The position numbers and the translations under genes were made by a program. Positions 12,445 to 25,535 of a DNA stretch of 64,000 nt are shown in pieces. Origin of the DNA: Klebsormidium nitens (taxonomy: Eukaryota > Streptophyta > Klebsormidiophyceae > Klebsormidiales > Klebsormidiaceae); the NCBI GenBank assembly GCA_000708835.1, contig DF237347.1, positions 1 to 64,000 of the forward strand. Reading direction: 5' to 3'. Numbering within the stretch: position 1 is the stretch's first letter; the number at the start of each line of letters is the position of its first letter. Under the pieces are notes generated by a model, which saw only the letters and a list, made by a program, of their open reading frames with translations, ran no database searches and was not told the origin of the DNA.

Positions 12445-12625
12445 GAAGATGACGTCCAGGTGACGTTACCACAACAAGAGTGCTACATGTAATGTTGAGT
12501 AGCCTTTTCAGCTGTCGGTGTAGCAACAAACCCCCTCGTGAATAAGCATGCTGGTCGTCGGACACAAAGCGCGCTTGGTCGCCGGTTCAATACTGGCCGC
12601 CGACACCCTATGACGAAAACCTTTT
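12445..12625 (+). repeat. tRNA-derived SINE-like repeat, copy 2
   Basis: The core is 12514-12604. A 7-base acceptor GTCGGTG pairs with CGCCGAC at its end (one G-T pair). Directly before that end lies a perfect 17-base T-arm, GCCGG-TTCAATA-CTGGC (12581-12597). The 91-base spacing suits a class II (Ser/Leu-like) ancestor. The D-arm lacks a normal stem and GG loop, so this is a tRNA relic, not a gene. Confidence 0.7.
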
Positions 12626-12914
12626 GGATCTTTGAAGCTTAGTCGCCGCAGCTAGAGCGTAAGTCATCGTAAATCAGTGTCTGTTTTCAGAACAGCTTCG
12701 AAAGCATGTGATGATGTGATGATCTTTCTGGAGAGGACTCACAGACAGCGTCTCCTTCGTCAACTTGTATGCTTCACGAGGTTTTCCAGATGCTTTTGTT
12801 CACCGTATCCAGTTTTTCTAGCGTTGATCTCCAGCTTCGTCTAGACGGGATGCCTTTGTTGCTTTGCGGTGGCAATATTGGCAGAAAGTCGACTTGTTCA
12901 GTCCACGTGTTCGA

Positions 12915-13110
12915 ATTGACGTTGAGGTGACGTTACCGCAGGAAGATAAGCTACATGTATCTTTAAGCAGCCTTCTCGGTTGTCGGTGTAGCAACACACC
13001 CCCTCGTAAACTAGCATGCTGGTCGTCGAACGCAAACCGCGACCCGGGTCCTTGGTCGCGGGTTCGAAACTGGCCGCCGACACCCCGTGAGAATCTTTCT
13101 TTTTCTCAAA
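12915..13110 (+). repeat. tRNA-derived SINE-like repeat, copy 3
   Basis: The core is 12982-13081. It has the same acceptor pair as copy 2, a B-box-like GGTTCGAAAC, and the shared upstream block GGTGACGTTACC and CTACATGTA. It lies in the same orientation as copy 2, about 470 bases downstream. Weaker similarity continues on both sides (GGAGAGG and GCGTCTCCTTCGTC blocks near 12170, 12735 and 13168), so the repeated unit is larger than the tRNA part. Confidence 0.7.
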
Positions 13111-14340
13111 CCTACCAAGGCCTTCACTCCTTCTTTCGAGGCAATACCAATCTACTACTGTCTGTGGAGAGGGCTTCGCATGCACATGCTTCAGAAATGC
13201 GTCTCCTTCGTCGACTTGTGCTTCATGAGTCACAAGGGTTTTGACGTACCACAAATCGTGACGAAGCAGCAACTTGGAATCTTCTGTTCAGGCCTAGCCA
13301 GTCATTCAGACGCTTAGAATGTTAGGTTGCAGCTTCACAAACTAACAATCCCAGCACTATTGTCTGGACACATAGTTTAGGTTACACGTCAATAGGGGCT
13401 GGCTTCATTTTCTTTACGGTGTCCTGATCCCCAACATCTGATACTATGATAAGCCCGCACGAGTCTGCAGTGACAGTAGCTGTTATGTACATGCAGTGCA
13501 TGACGGCGGATCCTTCGGGGCGAGGGAACTTCATTGAATTGGATCATTTCGCGTGCATCATTTAAGGTGACGGTATGATGACGGCGAATGATAACCCGAA
13601 AGTGACCATGCACTCAAATAGAGTCGGTCCCGTACGTTCGAAGACGCGTATACTGGCTGTAACATCGTGGTGCATTCTGTACAACCAAACAAGGATATGA
13701 TTTGATCTTGAAGTGGATCAATGTGCATGCAGCTCGATTGCATGCTGGTCACATCGAAGCAATTCTATAAACCAGCATGCTCACTGCAAGCTCATGTGAG
13801 CTGCGATAAATGTTCAGGTTCATTGCTTTACGCGGCACTGGCATGCGTAGCTGGCATGACCCATCATACCTGCGCCGCACCGTCATCAGACGTCGCGGGC
13901 CGCCGCCGCATAGATCCGGAACGTGGCCAAGTTGTCCATTGGGCCGAGGCGGCTGGGGCATTCGACATGCCCGGCCGGCCATATACGTTCTCCCACACAT
14001 ATCGTCGACCACCATGGGGAGGTCCGTCACCTTCACGTCGACACATCAACTACATGCAGTGGAACTTACTATCTGGCATAATCGACCTTACAACAATAAT
14101 TATTATTGAGCAGTGAGTCAATACACACCCATCAAGCTGCTACTGGTCGAGTGCTCGAGTTTCACGAAGTTGGAAACCTGGACCAAGGTCAATCACGTCA
14201 AAATTTGAACAGGTCGCAGTGGGCTGCAAATCGCACGCGTCGGCTCAGTGTGAGTTCTTAAAAAATACAACACGAACACAAGTCTAGTTTACTTTTTGAT
14301 TTTCTACTCAACACGGGAGGGACTGCCCACAAAACACGTC
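13111..14340. other. Intergenic, nothing recognised
   Basis: Several open frames of about 100 codons overlap at 13750-14110 in different frames. They reflect local GC-rich composition and have no recognisable domain. GCATGC motifs recur near 13730 and 13790. Confidence 0.4.
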
Positions 14341-17300
14341 TCAACTCTTGGCTTGTCCAACTCGTTCGGCCCCTGAAAAGAGAGCGGCCCATCGTTCCGA
14401 ATCCGTGCCGGGGCCGTCACCCTGCAAAGAGTATCAATGGTGTCTTCAGACTTATTTCGGTCCTCGCCTTCACTCGGGAAGTATGGTTAGGGGTAGGGGT
14501 CGTACGCAATCTTTTGAATCTTTTGTGTCTCCTGGTCGGTCAGAAGCCCGAAATTCTAATAGGCAATTATGTGTCAAACAGAGGAGCAGCTGGGCCAGCA
14601 GAAACTACATTCTCCCCGAGGTACCACGTCCCTTTTCTGCCTTCAATCGGGTCTTACGAAGCATCCCTCCGCATGCAGAGCGACACCGAGCTGCAGAATA
14701 CTTCGAGGCCCTCTGCTGTTCGACAAACTCCCACAACCGGCCTCCAAAACCATGTCAAGACCTCTCGCAAGCTGACTTTGAAGCTGGAAGCGCAGAGACA
14801 AAGAACAACGCTTTGCAAGATAGCGGAGCTTTGGACCATGCTCGCTTACCTCAGCGCTGTTGATCTCGTAGATGTGCCCGTTGGTCGACTCCAGCTGCAG
14901 TGCTTGCAGGCAGGCCTCGGCTACGCTCAGCCGGCTGGCCTCCCCACGGAGCTTGTCCCCTGCACTCAGACGCAAAATCAGGCAATGAAGAAAGTCATTT
15001 TCCAGCTTTACGTTCGTCCCTGGCGTCTGCGTCGTACTTTCACTCAATAGGATCCGCAGTCGATCCGCGAACCCTTGGGCATCCGCCATCCCGTGCACCG
15101 GAGAAACGCATTGGCTTCTTTTGTCCGCAGAATGACCGCTTACCTTTGCTTAGAATGACCGCTCGTCTTGTGCCGCTGGCTGTCTTGAGGAGCGTGTTCA
15201 AGTCGTACGACGTGTATGGACCGTCCATTAGCCGACCCGCCCTGCACGAGTCGCAGTCGTCGAAGTTAGCGTGAGGATAACTCGCCGTCAACGAATAAGA
15301 GTGACGATGTTTCAAACTGACGAGAAATTGGGGCAGTGCATCACTTGACTTACCTTCGAGTCGAGCAAAGGTAGCAAACTCGCTCTCGAGTTGCTGACCG
15401 GACATTCAATACACTACGGAGAAGATGTGCGGAAGGTCGGAGCTGGACATACCGGAAGGCTTGCAAAGTGCTTCCACAAACGAGTCGAAGCCATCGGATC
15501 GCCTTTGAATGGCAAGGCGAGCAGTGGCGTTATCTGCTTGACGAAGTCCTCACCTGATGATCGTGAACGGGTGTCCCGACTTCTCCAGCATCTCCTCGCC
15601 GAGCTTCTTCCACTTAAGCACGCCGAATAGGTTAAGAATGCTGCAAGCAAGGGCGAAAGCGATTTGTTGACCGGCCCCGATCCAGAGCCGAACAACAAGC
15701 GACGACCGGCCATGGATGCTGAGCAAGAGGCGTCAGATTACGTCCAAGCACCGATTTCGGGTTTGAGACGGAACTCAGAAAGACTTTTCTCTATTGCAGT
15801 TTACGCATTCCCTTTGAAATATCGCATCTTAGAAGATACTCCCTGCCATCGGCAATGATTGCGTCCCAAAGAAGATCGATGCAGGAATTCATTCTAACTG
15901 GAATGTCCCCCCTTCCCAGGAAGACACCTAGAGAATCGAGCTTCTTCAGAAGGTCGTAGAGAAGCAGTCGCTTTCCACTAGCCTGAGAGGGCCAACGACT
16001 TACTTGTAAGGGAACGAATTGTAGCTCTCCACTCCAACGGACGAGACCAGCACAAACTTCTTGATCGACTTCGGGGTCTTCTCTAGCAGGTTCTTAAAGC
16101 CGTGGTAATCTGCAGAGGGCCAGAGATCCGGTTCGAAAGTCAGTGGTTGGTTCAGATTGACCACGCCGTACTCACTCACACGAGAGATCTCATCTCTCAA
16201 CGTCCCAAGAAACCCCTTTCTAAGAGGTTCAAAGCATTTACGCAAGACCCAGTGGTCCAGTTTGGAGCTTCACACAATCGGCCTCCATCTGGCAAGAACC
16301 ACTGAAAGCGTGAGGCAGAACACAGCACCAGAGAGCCACCTCTTGAATCCTTCGACTGCTTTCTCTAAGTCGCTTGAACACATTCTTAGTTTCACAAGCA
16401 ACTCACCTGTCTCCTCTGGTTTGCCTCCATCCCATCGTTTCGACGGGAAGGCTGTGGTCCCAGTACAGCAAATCACAGAGCCCACACCCTGCAAAAACAG
16501 CAATCTCTGTGAGAGCACTATTTGCCTTTCAAGAATTAAAAGCAGACATGAATCAGACTTCGAAGTCTGATACTTGCAACATGCCTGCAGGATCTACATT
16601 GAGATCCTAGCAAAAGACTCCTGGTAAGCCGGGGCCTCACCTCAAAGATCTCCGGTCGAAGTGTGTCTGGATGTCTTGTGTCAGCGACAAACATCTGCAA
16701 ATGAATGATATATCTCTTAAAGCTGCAGGTCCCACACGCGAGTTTCAGAAAGGTGGATAGAACAGGAGAAGCAAGGGCGTTTCCATTTTCAGCTGCACTC
16801 GAAACAAAACATGGTGACAACACGCCACCAACACGGAATTGCGGCAGATTGCAGTGGTTGTATCAGAGCCTCACTTGTATTGGGTCAGTACTCGGCAAGG
16901 TAAACACAAATACGGTTCTTGCGTAAGACTCCTGACCATTTCCTTTGAAGGCTGGACTCTGTTGGACTCCGCTGAACTCTATCGAATGTCCTGGTCACCC
17001 AAAAATGGATTGGCAGTGCCCCAAGCCTAGCCTTCACTTGTGACATCCTCCCTTGGGCAATCTTCCCAAGACAGTGGCCTGCCTCACCTCCAGCTGATCA
17101 TCGTGTTCGTGGCCAAAGATCTGCTCCGCTTTCTCCTTATTGCGCAGGACTGCCCTGACCTGGTGTCCGCGGTCCAGGAGATATGACACAACAATCTGAC
17201 CTGTTGTTCACAGAAGAGAAAGACATTTGAGCGCACAAGAAAGTGAGTGACAGCAGACAATCAACCCACTGCAGCGCCGATACTCCTTCAACAGATTATA

Positions 17301-17981
17301 CTTTTGAAGAAAGCGCTCTTGATTGCCCCTTGCACCATTTCAGCAAAACAAATGCAGGGTCGCTCAAACCCTCTGTTAGTGACCAGATACTGGTCTGGGC
17401 ACACTATGCTTTCCCACGACATCTCTGGAAACACATTTGGCACACATGACTGGTGAATCTGGACCTCAAAGCACTTCCTACGTTGCTGCTGTGTATAAAG
17501 AACAAAGTAAAACTTATTGTGACAGAAAAATAGCACAAGAACACAATAGCACCTTCTCAAAGAAATACAAAAAAAACAGGCCCAGATGAGGGCAAAACAA
17601 GTATCAGAAGAAGCTTGAAGTACACCGATTGTTCAAGGACTCACCCACGCCCCCTGTAGCGCCAACAACAAGTACAGGCTCGTCAATTTCCTTTGCTTTT
17701 GAAGGCCCGTCCGCCGCTGCCTGAGCAAGCACTTTTCCCCGCTCATTGCGTGCATAAGTTCTCTGGGGTAAGCTAAGCTTCGCAGCTTGGAAAGTTGAGG
17801 AAAACGCAGCTCCTTCTAGAAAAGTTTTCTTTCTTACAAGGTTTGCAGGTTTCTTAGGAGCACACAGTAGAGGAGATGTTGCAATTGCGGCTGCCCCGCA
17901 ACACTGTCTCCGGTTCAAACTTTCTTCCCCAAGGCTATTCACTATAAGCGCCGGAGCTCTGACGTTTGCAGTGGCTGCCAT
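14341..17981 (-). CDS. Plastid NAD(P)-binding Rossmann-fold protein (atypical SDR)
   Basis: Nine minus-strand exons join in frame to 355 residues: 17981-17645, 17200-17088, 16694-16641, 16488-16407, 16109-16004, 15640-15554, 15241-15144, 14959-14850 and 14421-14341. The start has good context (AACATGGCAGCC). The first 90 or so residues are rich in Ala, Ser and Arg with few acids, as in a chloroplast transit peptide. VLVVGATGGVGQIVVSYLL is the dinucleotide-binding glycine motif of atypical short-chain dehydrogenases. Further family marks are MFVADTRHPDTL, VICCTGTTAFPSKRWDGG, KFVLVSSVGV and HPFTIIRAGRLMDGPYTSYD. The catalytic Tyr-x3-Lys of classical SDRs is not evident, so substrate and reaction are unknown. 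Plant relatives are annotated only as Rossmann-fold proteins. The gene starts 922 bases from SAICAR synthase on the other strand. Confidence 0.9.
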
Positions 17982-18168
17982 GTTGCTTTTCAAATCTACA
18001 AATGACAAACAGTGCAACAATGCAGGACCTTGAGCGCCGCATGAAGCTTTCTAGATTCTTTGTGTGCTCTCTTTACTCCTTAACCACCTTCAACCTTGCT
18101 CCCACCAATTTGCCTTGAGCAGATGCGGCTACAGCCTGAGCTCAGAGTCTCGGCCGGAGTCTAGCTGA

Positions 18169-18425
18169 GTCTAGCCTCTACTACTAGAGCGGGGTCAAGG
18201 AGAATCAGGACCGGGGCCGGGGACGCTGTTGGAAGGGCTGACGTGGCGAGGTTTAGGGGCGAAACCCTGGGCGCTATAGGCTCTATTCGGCCAATCATGA
18301 GTAGGAAGGCCCCGGTCAAAACCCTAAAACCTCGCCACGTCAGCCCTTCCAACAATGTCCCCGGCCCCGGTCCTGAAATTACTGATTCTCCTTGACCCCG
18401 CTCTACTGGTACTACCTAGTGTCTA
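18169..18425. mobile_element. MITE-like foldback element between divergent genes
   Basis: The left arm (about 18169-18255) and right arm (about 18328-18425) are inverted copies sharing AGAGCGGGGTCAAGGAGAAT, GACCGGGGCCGGGGAC and TTGGAAGGGCTGACGTGGCG. A short central spacer of about 70 bases separates them. There is no coding capacity. It lies in the shared upstream region of the Rossmann-fold gene and SAICAR synthase. Confidence 0.75.
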
Positions 18426-18903
18426 GGTACTTGTGATGCAATGTTTAGCTAATCAGGGTGGTGATGTTTCCAAAAGATCATCTAACGGTTCTCAATCTTC
18501 CACGGATTTGTACTGCCATCTGGACGCCACCTAGGCTTTCTTTCACCAAAACCGTCCGATTGGATGCAGACACGAGTGGAGCCAACAAACTTTTGTTCCC
18601 CCGACTGCCGCTGTACATCACCCCTAATTGTGCATGCATGCAGCGAGACAGGCACCCCTAAAAACTCGTGGAACCCTAAATCTAGACAATGCCCTGCTGC
18701 AGCCTCAGGCACCTTGCAAAATTTCAAGGACAAGGTTTCGCCCAAAAAATCTGCGACTCAGTGCGAGGCGTTGCTGCATTTTTCCGTTCTCCTTGGCTGC
18801 CAGGCGGCAGCTGAAACAGAAAGGTTTCTCTTCAATGTGCACAGTCAAAGATCGACATTCTTCCGCGCCACTCCTCTATTGAAACAGTCCAAGTGACAAC
18901 AAT

Positions 18904-21900
18904 ATGGAGGCAGCATTGCGTGCCATACGATCTGAAACTTTTGCATTTCAATCTGCATTGTCGCACACCCTTCCTTACTCAAAGAGAACAGCAGCTGGCT
19001 TCTGCATAGAGCTCCCTAAACCTTCCTTTGGTGGTCCTTTCGCAAAGAGAACCTTATCAAGCGAAGGGAGGAAAAGCAAGGGTACGAGGAGTTTCACACT
19101 CAAGCAGGGTGGTGCAGTGGCGACCATGCAATCAGGTACATCTTTGGCATCATTTCATTGGTTGCAAGACGTCAGAGCCCTGGTGCAAGAAATCTCTGCA
19201 AAATTCTTTCAAATATTGCATTTTGGAGATGGAAGATACGTCGCAACACGTTACGAGCACGACCGGTATTCTAGGATAAGCCTTGATGAAGCTGCTTGAT
19301 GGCTGCTCAAGAGATTGCCCCATTAATTGTATCATTCACATATCCGCCTGATTGACCTGGATGCGGCATCCATTTTAAACAAATCTTTGCAGACAATTGG
19401 TTTCAACCACTTTGTCTTCATTGGTGTCATGACCTTTTGTACCAACTGATGTTTTTGCTGCAGAAAGGTCTTTGCCAGATCTTAGCCTTCGGCAGCCAGA
19501 GGTCGAAAAAGCGATCCAGGCTGCTTTGAGCAACTGCTTAGATAAGACGTGGCTCGAGAAGGAGATTCCCGTCCTGCAATCAAAGAAGGAAGGGAAGGTA
19601 ACCACCCACTCTTTTCCAGAAAGGCATACAGTGGACCAATTGAGGCTTGGGGCCTTATTGATCATTTGCAGGACTCAAGCCCCGGACACATCAATCTTTC
19701 AGGAAACAGATTTAGATTGTAGTGATGGATGTCTTCGACTGGATCGACTGGGATCGGTTTTATCAACTCATTGATAACTAATGCGTTCACGAAGTCCGAC
19801 GCACTTACTGGTGGTTAGGCTACTGTCAAGGTGCAATGGTTGGCCTTGTCGGAGTCACGTAATTCATTATTGAACTGTTGGTCTCAACTGTAGGTGCGAG
19901 ACACTTATGACGCAGGCGACAGGCTGGTGATTGTGACCACCGATCGTCAGAGCGCTTTTGACAGGATTTTAGCCGCAGTCCCGTTCAAAGGTCAGGTATG
20001 CTGCAGTCTCCTTGTGATAGCCTACCTGTCACCAATCCTAAGAGCAACAATCTGTTTGCTAGCGTCGGCATCAAAAAACGGAAACTGACTATCCATGTCC
20101 CGTGTTGCCGCAGTCTCTTGTGGCCTCCAAGAAATGCAAATCTGTATTGCACATAAGCTTCATTGCCTTCATTGAACAGTACGAGACCTGAAATAGGAGA
20201 ACTTTCTGGTGCAACTGAACACTCTAACTCGTTTTTGCAACAGGTTCTGAACCAGACCAGCGTGTGGTGGTTCGAGCAGACCCGGGATCTCGTCCCAAAC
20301 GCCTTCCTCTCGTCTCCAGACCCAAACGTCACCGTCTTTCAGAAGTGCAAAGTCTTCCCAGTGGAGTTTGTAGGTAATTGGCACAGAATTTCCTTCGTCT
20401 ATTGTACTGGAAGTTGACAGAGCAAGGCCCTGGTCCAATTAGCACAGATTTGAAAAGTAGGATCCGGTGATTCCCGATCAATTTGGAGATGGTTTAGAAC
20501 CTGATTGCCCACAGACTCGACCTCGTTCTTTCTTTCACGAGGCACTCGCTTGCCACCTCTCCAAGCGAGGTGGAGAGGTGGAGAGGTGCAAGATTTGTCT
20601 GTCAGACGAGCCAAACAGGGGGCAAGGTATTAGTCAGATGCAGGTCTCTTGATAAGTCGTCTTACCTTCTGCAGTACGCGGCTTCATCACGGGTACCACG
20701 AGCACGTCCTTGTGGACCGTCTACAACAAGGGCATCAGGAACTACTGCGGGAATGAGCTGGACGAAGGTGAGCATGCTCGATTAAAACGAAGCTGATTAC
20801 GATTCGGATGAAAGCAAAGAGCGGCTCTTCTGTTTCGTCCTGGGGACCAACAAACAAAATCGCTTCTCGAAGTGCGGAGGTTCGAGTGTAATGGTTTTCG
20901 AGCGGTGCTTTTCTCTTAATTCGAGGTCGATCCTGATCTTAGTCAAGTACAAAGGCCGCTTGCACATTTAGTAGATTCACCAGTCTCGCAGGTCTTTCAT
21001 ACCGCCCTGCTGTTGGAAACCGCATAATATCCTCTTTCGAGACTCACGTCTAGCCGTTTGGTCGAGATTCAGAGATAGATTCCAGCAGTCGCAACTGAGA
21101 AGCCCTCTGCACCATGCTTGGCATGGTTCAATTCGAAAACGCTCCCCGGTCTGTCCGTGCAGGAATGGTGAAGAATCAACGGTTGCCTGAGAACATCCTC
21201 ACTCCCACGACCAAGGCCGAAGACCACGACGCCCCCGTTTCACCCCAGGAGGTGAGATGAACTTTGGCCACCATCACTGTTCGTAAGACCGGATTGCTTG
21301 ATTTTGAGTTCAGTATCTCCTCGCAGTCTCCTCGCACGGAAATCTCGTAGATTGTATCCAAGGTAAGATTGTCTTGTTCGAGTCGGATTCATGTGGTCGT
21401 GCGTCCACATATGTTGAACTCCTTATCCCAGCTCTGCTGCAAGTACCAGAACCTTTTACCTTCTCAGATTGACCCTCAATGACGCTATTATCTCTTTTGC
21501 CAGTCATGAAGCTGTCTTTATCTGCTCATCAGCATTTTAGGCCCCCTCATTCCGTGGGAAAGGATATGCTCTCGTCTCGTCCTCAAACCCGTTCCTGAAC
21601 TCCGACGTTCTTCTTCTCAATAGATCGTGGAGCAAGGCCTAATGTCGAAGGAGGATTACGGATTCGTGGCGGAGAGGGCATTGGCGCTGTTTGCTTACGG
21701 CCAGGTGAGCACCTCAGCTCCCTGCAGGGTTGTTCAGCAGTGCAAGAACTTGCGTGAACGGTAGCAGTATTCCGTGTTTCTCCGAATTCCCTGGAAATGG
21801 GAGCAAGATTGGGAAGATGTTTCGGTGAGGTCGCACACTGAGTCGAATCCGCTCTGAGGCTGACGTGGCCTGTCAGGAACAGATCGAGCGTGCTCGAGTC

Positions 21901-24554
21901 TCATTTAAGTTGCCTGATGAAATCGCCAAACTTGCAAGGCTTTTTGCATGGTCTGAGTGACTTTTGGTGAGCATCCGCACTGCCCGAGCTGGGACGCGAC
22001 GCCTTTCGCTTTCACAGGCACGATTGAGTAGAGCTGTCCATAATGTGCGCGAAAGAATACTTTCGAGAAGGGCGGCCAGCGAGTGGTTTTCAGCAGCCGA
22101 CGCGCCTTATCCAAAAGCATTAATTTTGGAAAGAGTGGCCACAGTGCTCCCCACCCGAGGTCAAGAATCCACAAAGCGTTTGCAGCGCCCCAAACCAACG
22201 CCCGAGACCCTGCCGTATTAATAACATTCCCTTCTTTGATATGGCCCGCTTCATGCACCCGCAAAACCATTAAGGTGCTCCCGACACCCGCTTCTAAGAG
22301 CCCATATTCACGTCCGGAACGCCTGCTTCATCGAAAGTGGCGGCGGAGCGCGGCCTGCTCCTGGGCCCATAGATCCAGAAAGGCCCTCGGGTAAATGGGC
22401 GAAAAGACTTATCAGATTGCCCGTACTTACAACCAGACTGTCTGCCTACAGAAAGTGGCGGCGGAGCGGGGCCTGCTGCTGGTGGACACCAAGTACGAGT
22501 TCGGGAAAGCGGCGGACGGTTCGATTTTGCTGATCGACGAGGTGCACACTCCGGACTCAAGCCGCTATTGGCTCGCCTCCAGCTACGAGGAGCGGCACGC
22601 GTCTGGGCAAGAGCCGGAGAACATCGACAAGGTCGGCGAGCTTCACTTCCATCCGTTCTGCTGTTTTGTTCAGTTTGCTCCTGAACCTCTTGAGGAAATC
22701 TGTCCCTGTCTTTTTAGCTTGGGATATTCCTGCTCGCGCCTGGTGGGCCCAGTAGCGGTGCGATGCCGGCTTTTCAGTTGATTCAACGGCTGAGATTTCG
22801 AAGAACGAGAACCGAAGACTGGCCTCCAGTCAATTGTATCCGCGACTTGTTGAATGTGAGCCGTCCCCGGAGAACTGTACTTTCAATATATGGTCAATGC
22901 TCTGGAATATGCTCAAGAGGACAGTTGCCTTCCTGCTTGTGATCAGTAATACACAAGCTCACTGTGGGTCACCTTCTGCTAACCAGTTATTTGCGGTGCA
23001 GTCAAGCAGGCAGGTCGCTGAACGGCTGTTCTCACGTATGTGCAGGAGTTTCTGCGGCTCTGGTTCCGAGACAACTGCGACCCGTACAATGACGAGGTGA
23101 GACGCCTCACCAATCCACTGCGGCTTGCAACGTCATCATAAGGTCTCCGTGAGTGATCTGGGGGCCTTCTTCCGCATGACATGCTCCTGCGACATATGTA
23201 GCCGCACCTGCGACAAGTTTGCCCGGACACACCGGATAGACTGTCAAAGACGTGTAGCGCTCACAGCTCCTGGACCAAAGCCAAGAGGCTGAACAGTTGC
23301 TCTGCAACAAGAAGCTGCACCTCATTTCACCCGTCTGCAGTTCTCCCTTTCCATTTGACTGGACAATTATTACCATTGCGGCTTCTTAGGACTCGTGAAC
23401 CGAAGGATAGGCTCTTGGACTGGCTCAGCAAATGGTGCTCTATCGCTCCAGCCCAGTATCTTCGGCAGCGGCCAATTCACCTTGGACCCTGAAACAATCT
23501 CTAAGACAGAGACCCGAACTTGGTTTCCGTAGAATGGACACGGGCCCCACCTACGTTTTCTAAAACAACCTTTCCGCCGAGTCTTGTTGTTCGAAAAGCT
23601 GACTTTGTGGTCGTCTTCGCGCTTGTCCAGGTCCTACCAGAAGCTCCCAAAGAATTGGTGGCCGAGCTTTCGAGAAGGTAGCGCTCTCACTCTGTGCACA
23701 TTCAGACGCTATCTCAGCAAGGCAACAGTCTCAGGGAGCCACCTCGCAGCAAAGATTTGAGTCTGAGCTGCGTCGGCCAGATTAGAATCATCAGCGTCTT
23801 GCAGCTTGAACACTTGAGCTTCGCGAGAGATACGTCGTTCAAGGGTGTTTCATGGTGCAGATTCCATATCTACGGAATACGGATTCTCTTTATTTCACTA
23901 TTTTGCACTTCGCCGAGAGTCTTTTCCATTGCGCAATCCGGAGGACAATCCAGCAGATTCTCCCTTTGCAGACTCTTCGCTTTTTTGCAGGTATATTCTT
24001 TTGTACGAGACGATAACGGGGCAGAGTATACAGCTGCCAAACCTTCAGGTGAGATAGGGAAGGTTGCGGTCTCACTGCTGCTCATTGTGATTGACTTAGC
24101 AGAACAGGGACCATGTATGCGCGTTGCTTGGCAACCGAGTTTCATCACTTCTTCTTTGTTTCCCCTTAATTGCCCTCGTTAAACCTCCTCCTTCAAGTTT
24201 CGCATGTTCTCTCAGTATCTTGGTTCGATTCTAGTGTCACTGCTAGGAGCCGACGCAAAATTTGATGCATAGTCCAGCTCTCATATGCCGGTGTCGTTCG
24301 TGAAAGCCCTTACTAGAGAGATAGGTTCGAAGTTCGCAATTATCAATGGACCTGCGGATTGATGCGTCGCTGCTTTCTTGCAGGATCGCATACACGATCG
24401 GATCGTTCGGAACGTGAGGTCAAGTCTAGGGACCCAATGAGTGGCGGAGTATGCTTCTAACGCATCAGATGACGGATGACCATTCTTGCTGGTCTTCTTT
24501 GGCAGGATTGCAACTTGCAAAGCTCTTGCCTCGGATGTCGAGGAATGTGCTTAA
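18904..24554 (+). CDS. PUR7: Phosphoribosylaminoimidazole-succinocarboxamide (SAICAR) synthase, plastid type
   Basis: Thirteen exons give 426 residues in frame: 18904-19135, 19464-19597, 19894-19995, 20244-20373, 20675-20767, 21163-21251, 21624-21704, 22452-22631, 23046-23096, 23631-23677, 23991-24048, 24384-24418 and 24506-24554. The enzyme joins aspartate to CAIR using ATP, the eighth step of de novo purine synthesis. Signature stretches are [57 protein letters not shown] and [13 protein letters not shown]. The first 75 or so residues are Ser/Arg/Lys-rich and precede the enzyme fold, as expected for plastid import. Length and domain order match land-plant homologues rather than the PAICS fusion of animals. 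A stray copy of the start of exon 8 lies in the preceding intron. Confidence 0.95.
22334..22364 (+). repeat. Duplicated fragment of SAICAR synthase exon 8
   Basis: Bases 22334-22364 repeat the first 31 bases of exon 8 (22452-22482) with three or so differences (AAAGTGGCGGCGGAGC shared). The copy lacks an AG acceptor directly upstream and soon meets an in-frame stop, so it is not a usable alternative exon as it stands. Confidence 0.75.
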
Positions 24555-25535
24555 GTGCGGACTGTGGCATAATGTACGTGTTCTCTCAGCGCTCTCTCAC
24601 CTGACAAGGCCTTCATCTCTATTAAAAAGGACATTGACATGCGTGTGATGCGGCCATCACTAAGAATATGTACTGGCAGTGACCGCACTTGAAGGACCAG
24701 AATAGAGGTGCAGAGCTCTCGGTCACGAGTTCCGCTAAGGCGGACGATCACAGCCGCGTGTGAGTCATTTACTGTGTCTCACCTCAGCGAATTTACCGCA
24801 TGGGCTACAGACTGCATCTGTTGCTTGTTGGTACGGTGGCCGGACTCCGACGCCACATGAGATCTGATCGAACGCATGGATTGTGAAATATCAAAGCGTG
24901 GCATGTACTGATCATACTGCATGTGTTCATTGTGATCTTGACCTAGCTCCTATAAGCTGTGCATCCGGCCTGTCTTATAGAATGATACGCATCAAAATCA
25001 AGACTCTGCGTCCGTTCAATTCCGGCCACGCTCATATGACAATATGTGGGCGGTAATTAAGTGATAGATGTGCAGGCTGCCGCGGCAACCAACGAAAATT
25101 CGATATTAAGATATCGGATGAGCTCAATATAATGGAAGGAGTTGGATTCCAACCTCAGCGCGTAATCCTTTCCAAGCTGGCCCCGGAGTGGCCATGCAGA
25201 TCATGTGCAGACCTCACAAGTGCACATGTCATTGGTTCCACTGACAGCCGGACATGAACTTTGGTATACGCAGCGGCATGTATAGTCTTGAAGATCCACC
25301 AAATCTATGTTTAAAGGTCAATATGTGAATGTTTAGATCATCTCTGTACAACTAACTTGCGCGTCTTCAAAATCCTCTTTGTAACTATGAAAAAAGCCTA
25401 CTCCTGGGATGACCAATTATCCTGTCGCATCAAATCTAACAGCTCTAAGCCTGTGTTACGTCCTGCCTGCATGTTCTCTGTCCTTAAACTGGACATACCT
25501 TTTGAAAGAGCAAACGACGAAAAACGATGTACAAT
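24555..25535. other. Intergenic between convergent genes
   Basis: 3' flanks of SAICAR synthase and of the LENG1-like gene. No coding exon, RNA gene or clear repeat was recognised. Confidence 0.5.

Noticed and set aside
12514-12604. Functional tRNA gene
   Set aside because: Acceptor and T-arm pair well, but the D-arm has no normal stem or GG loop and the same unit is repeated nearby, so it is a tRNA relic.
13721-14116. Overlapping 100-codon frames on both strands
   Set aside because: They are open in several frames at once, which points to base composition rather than coding.
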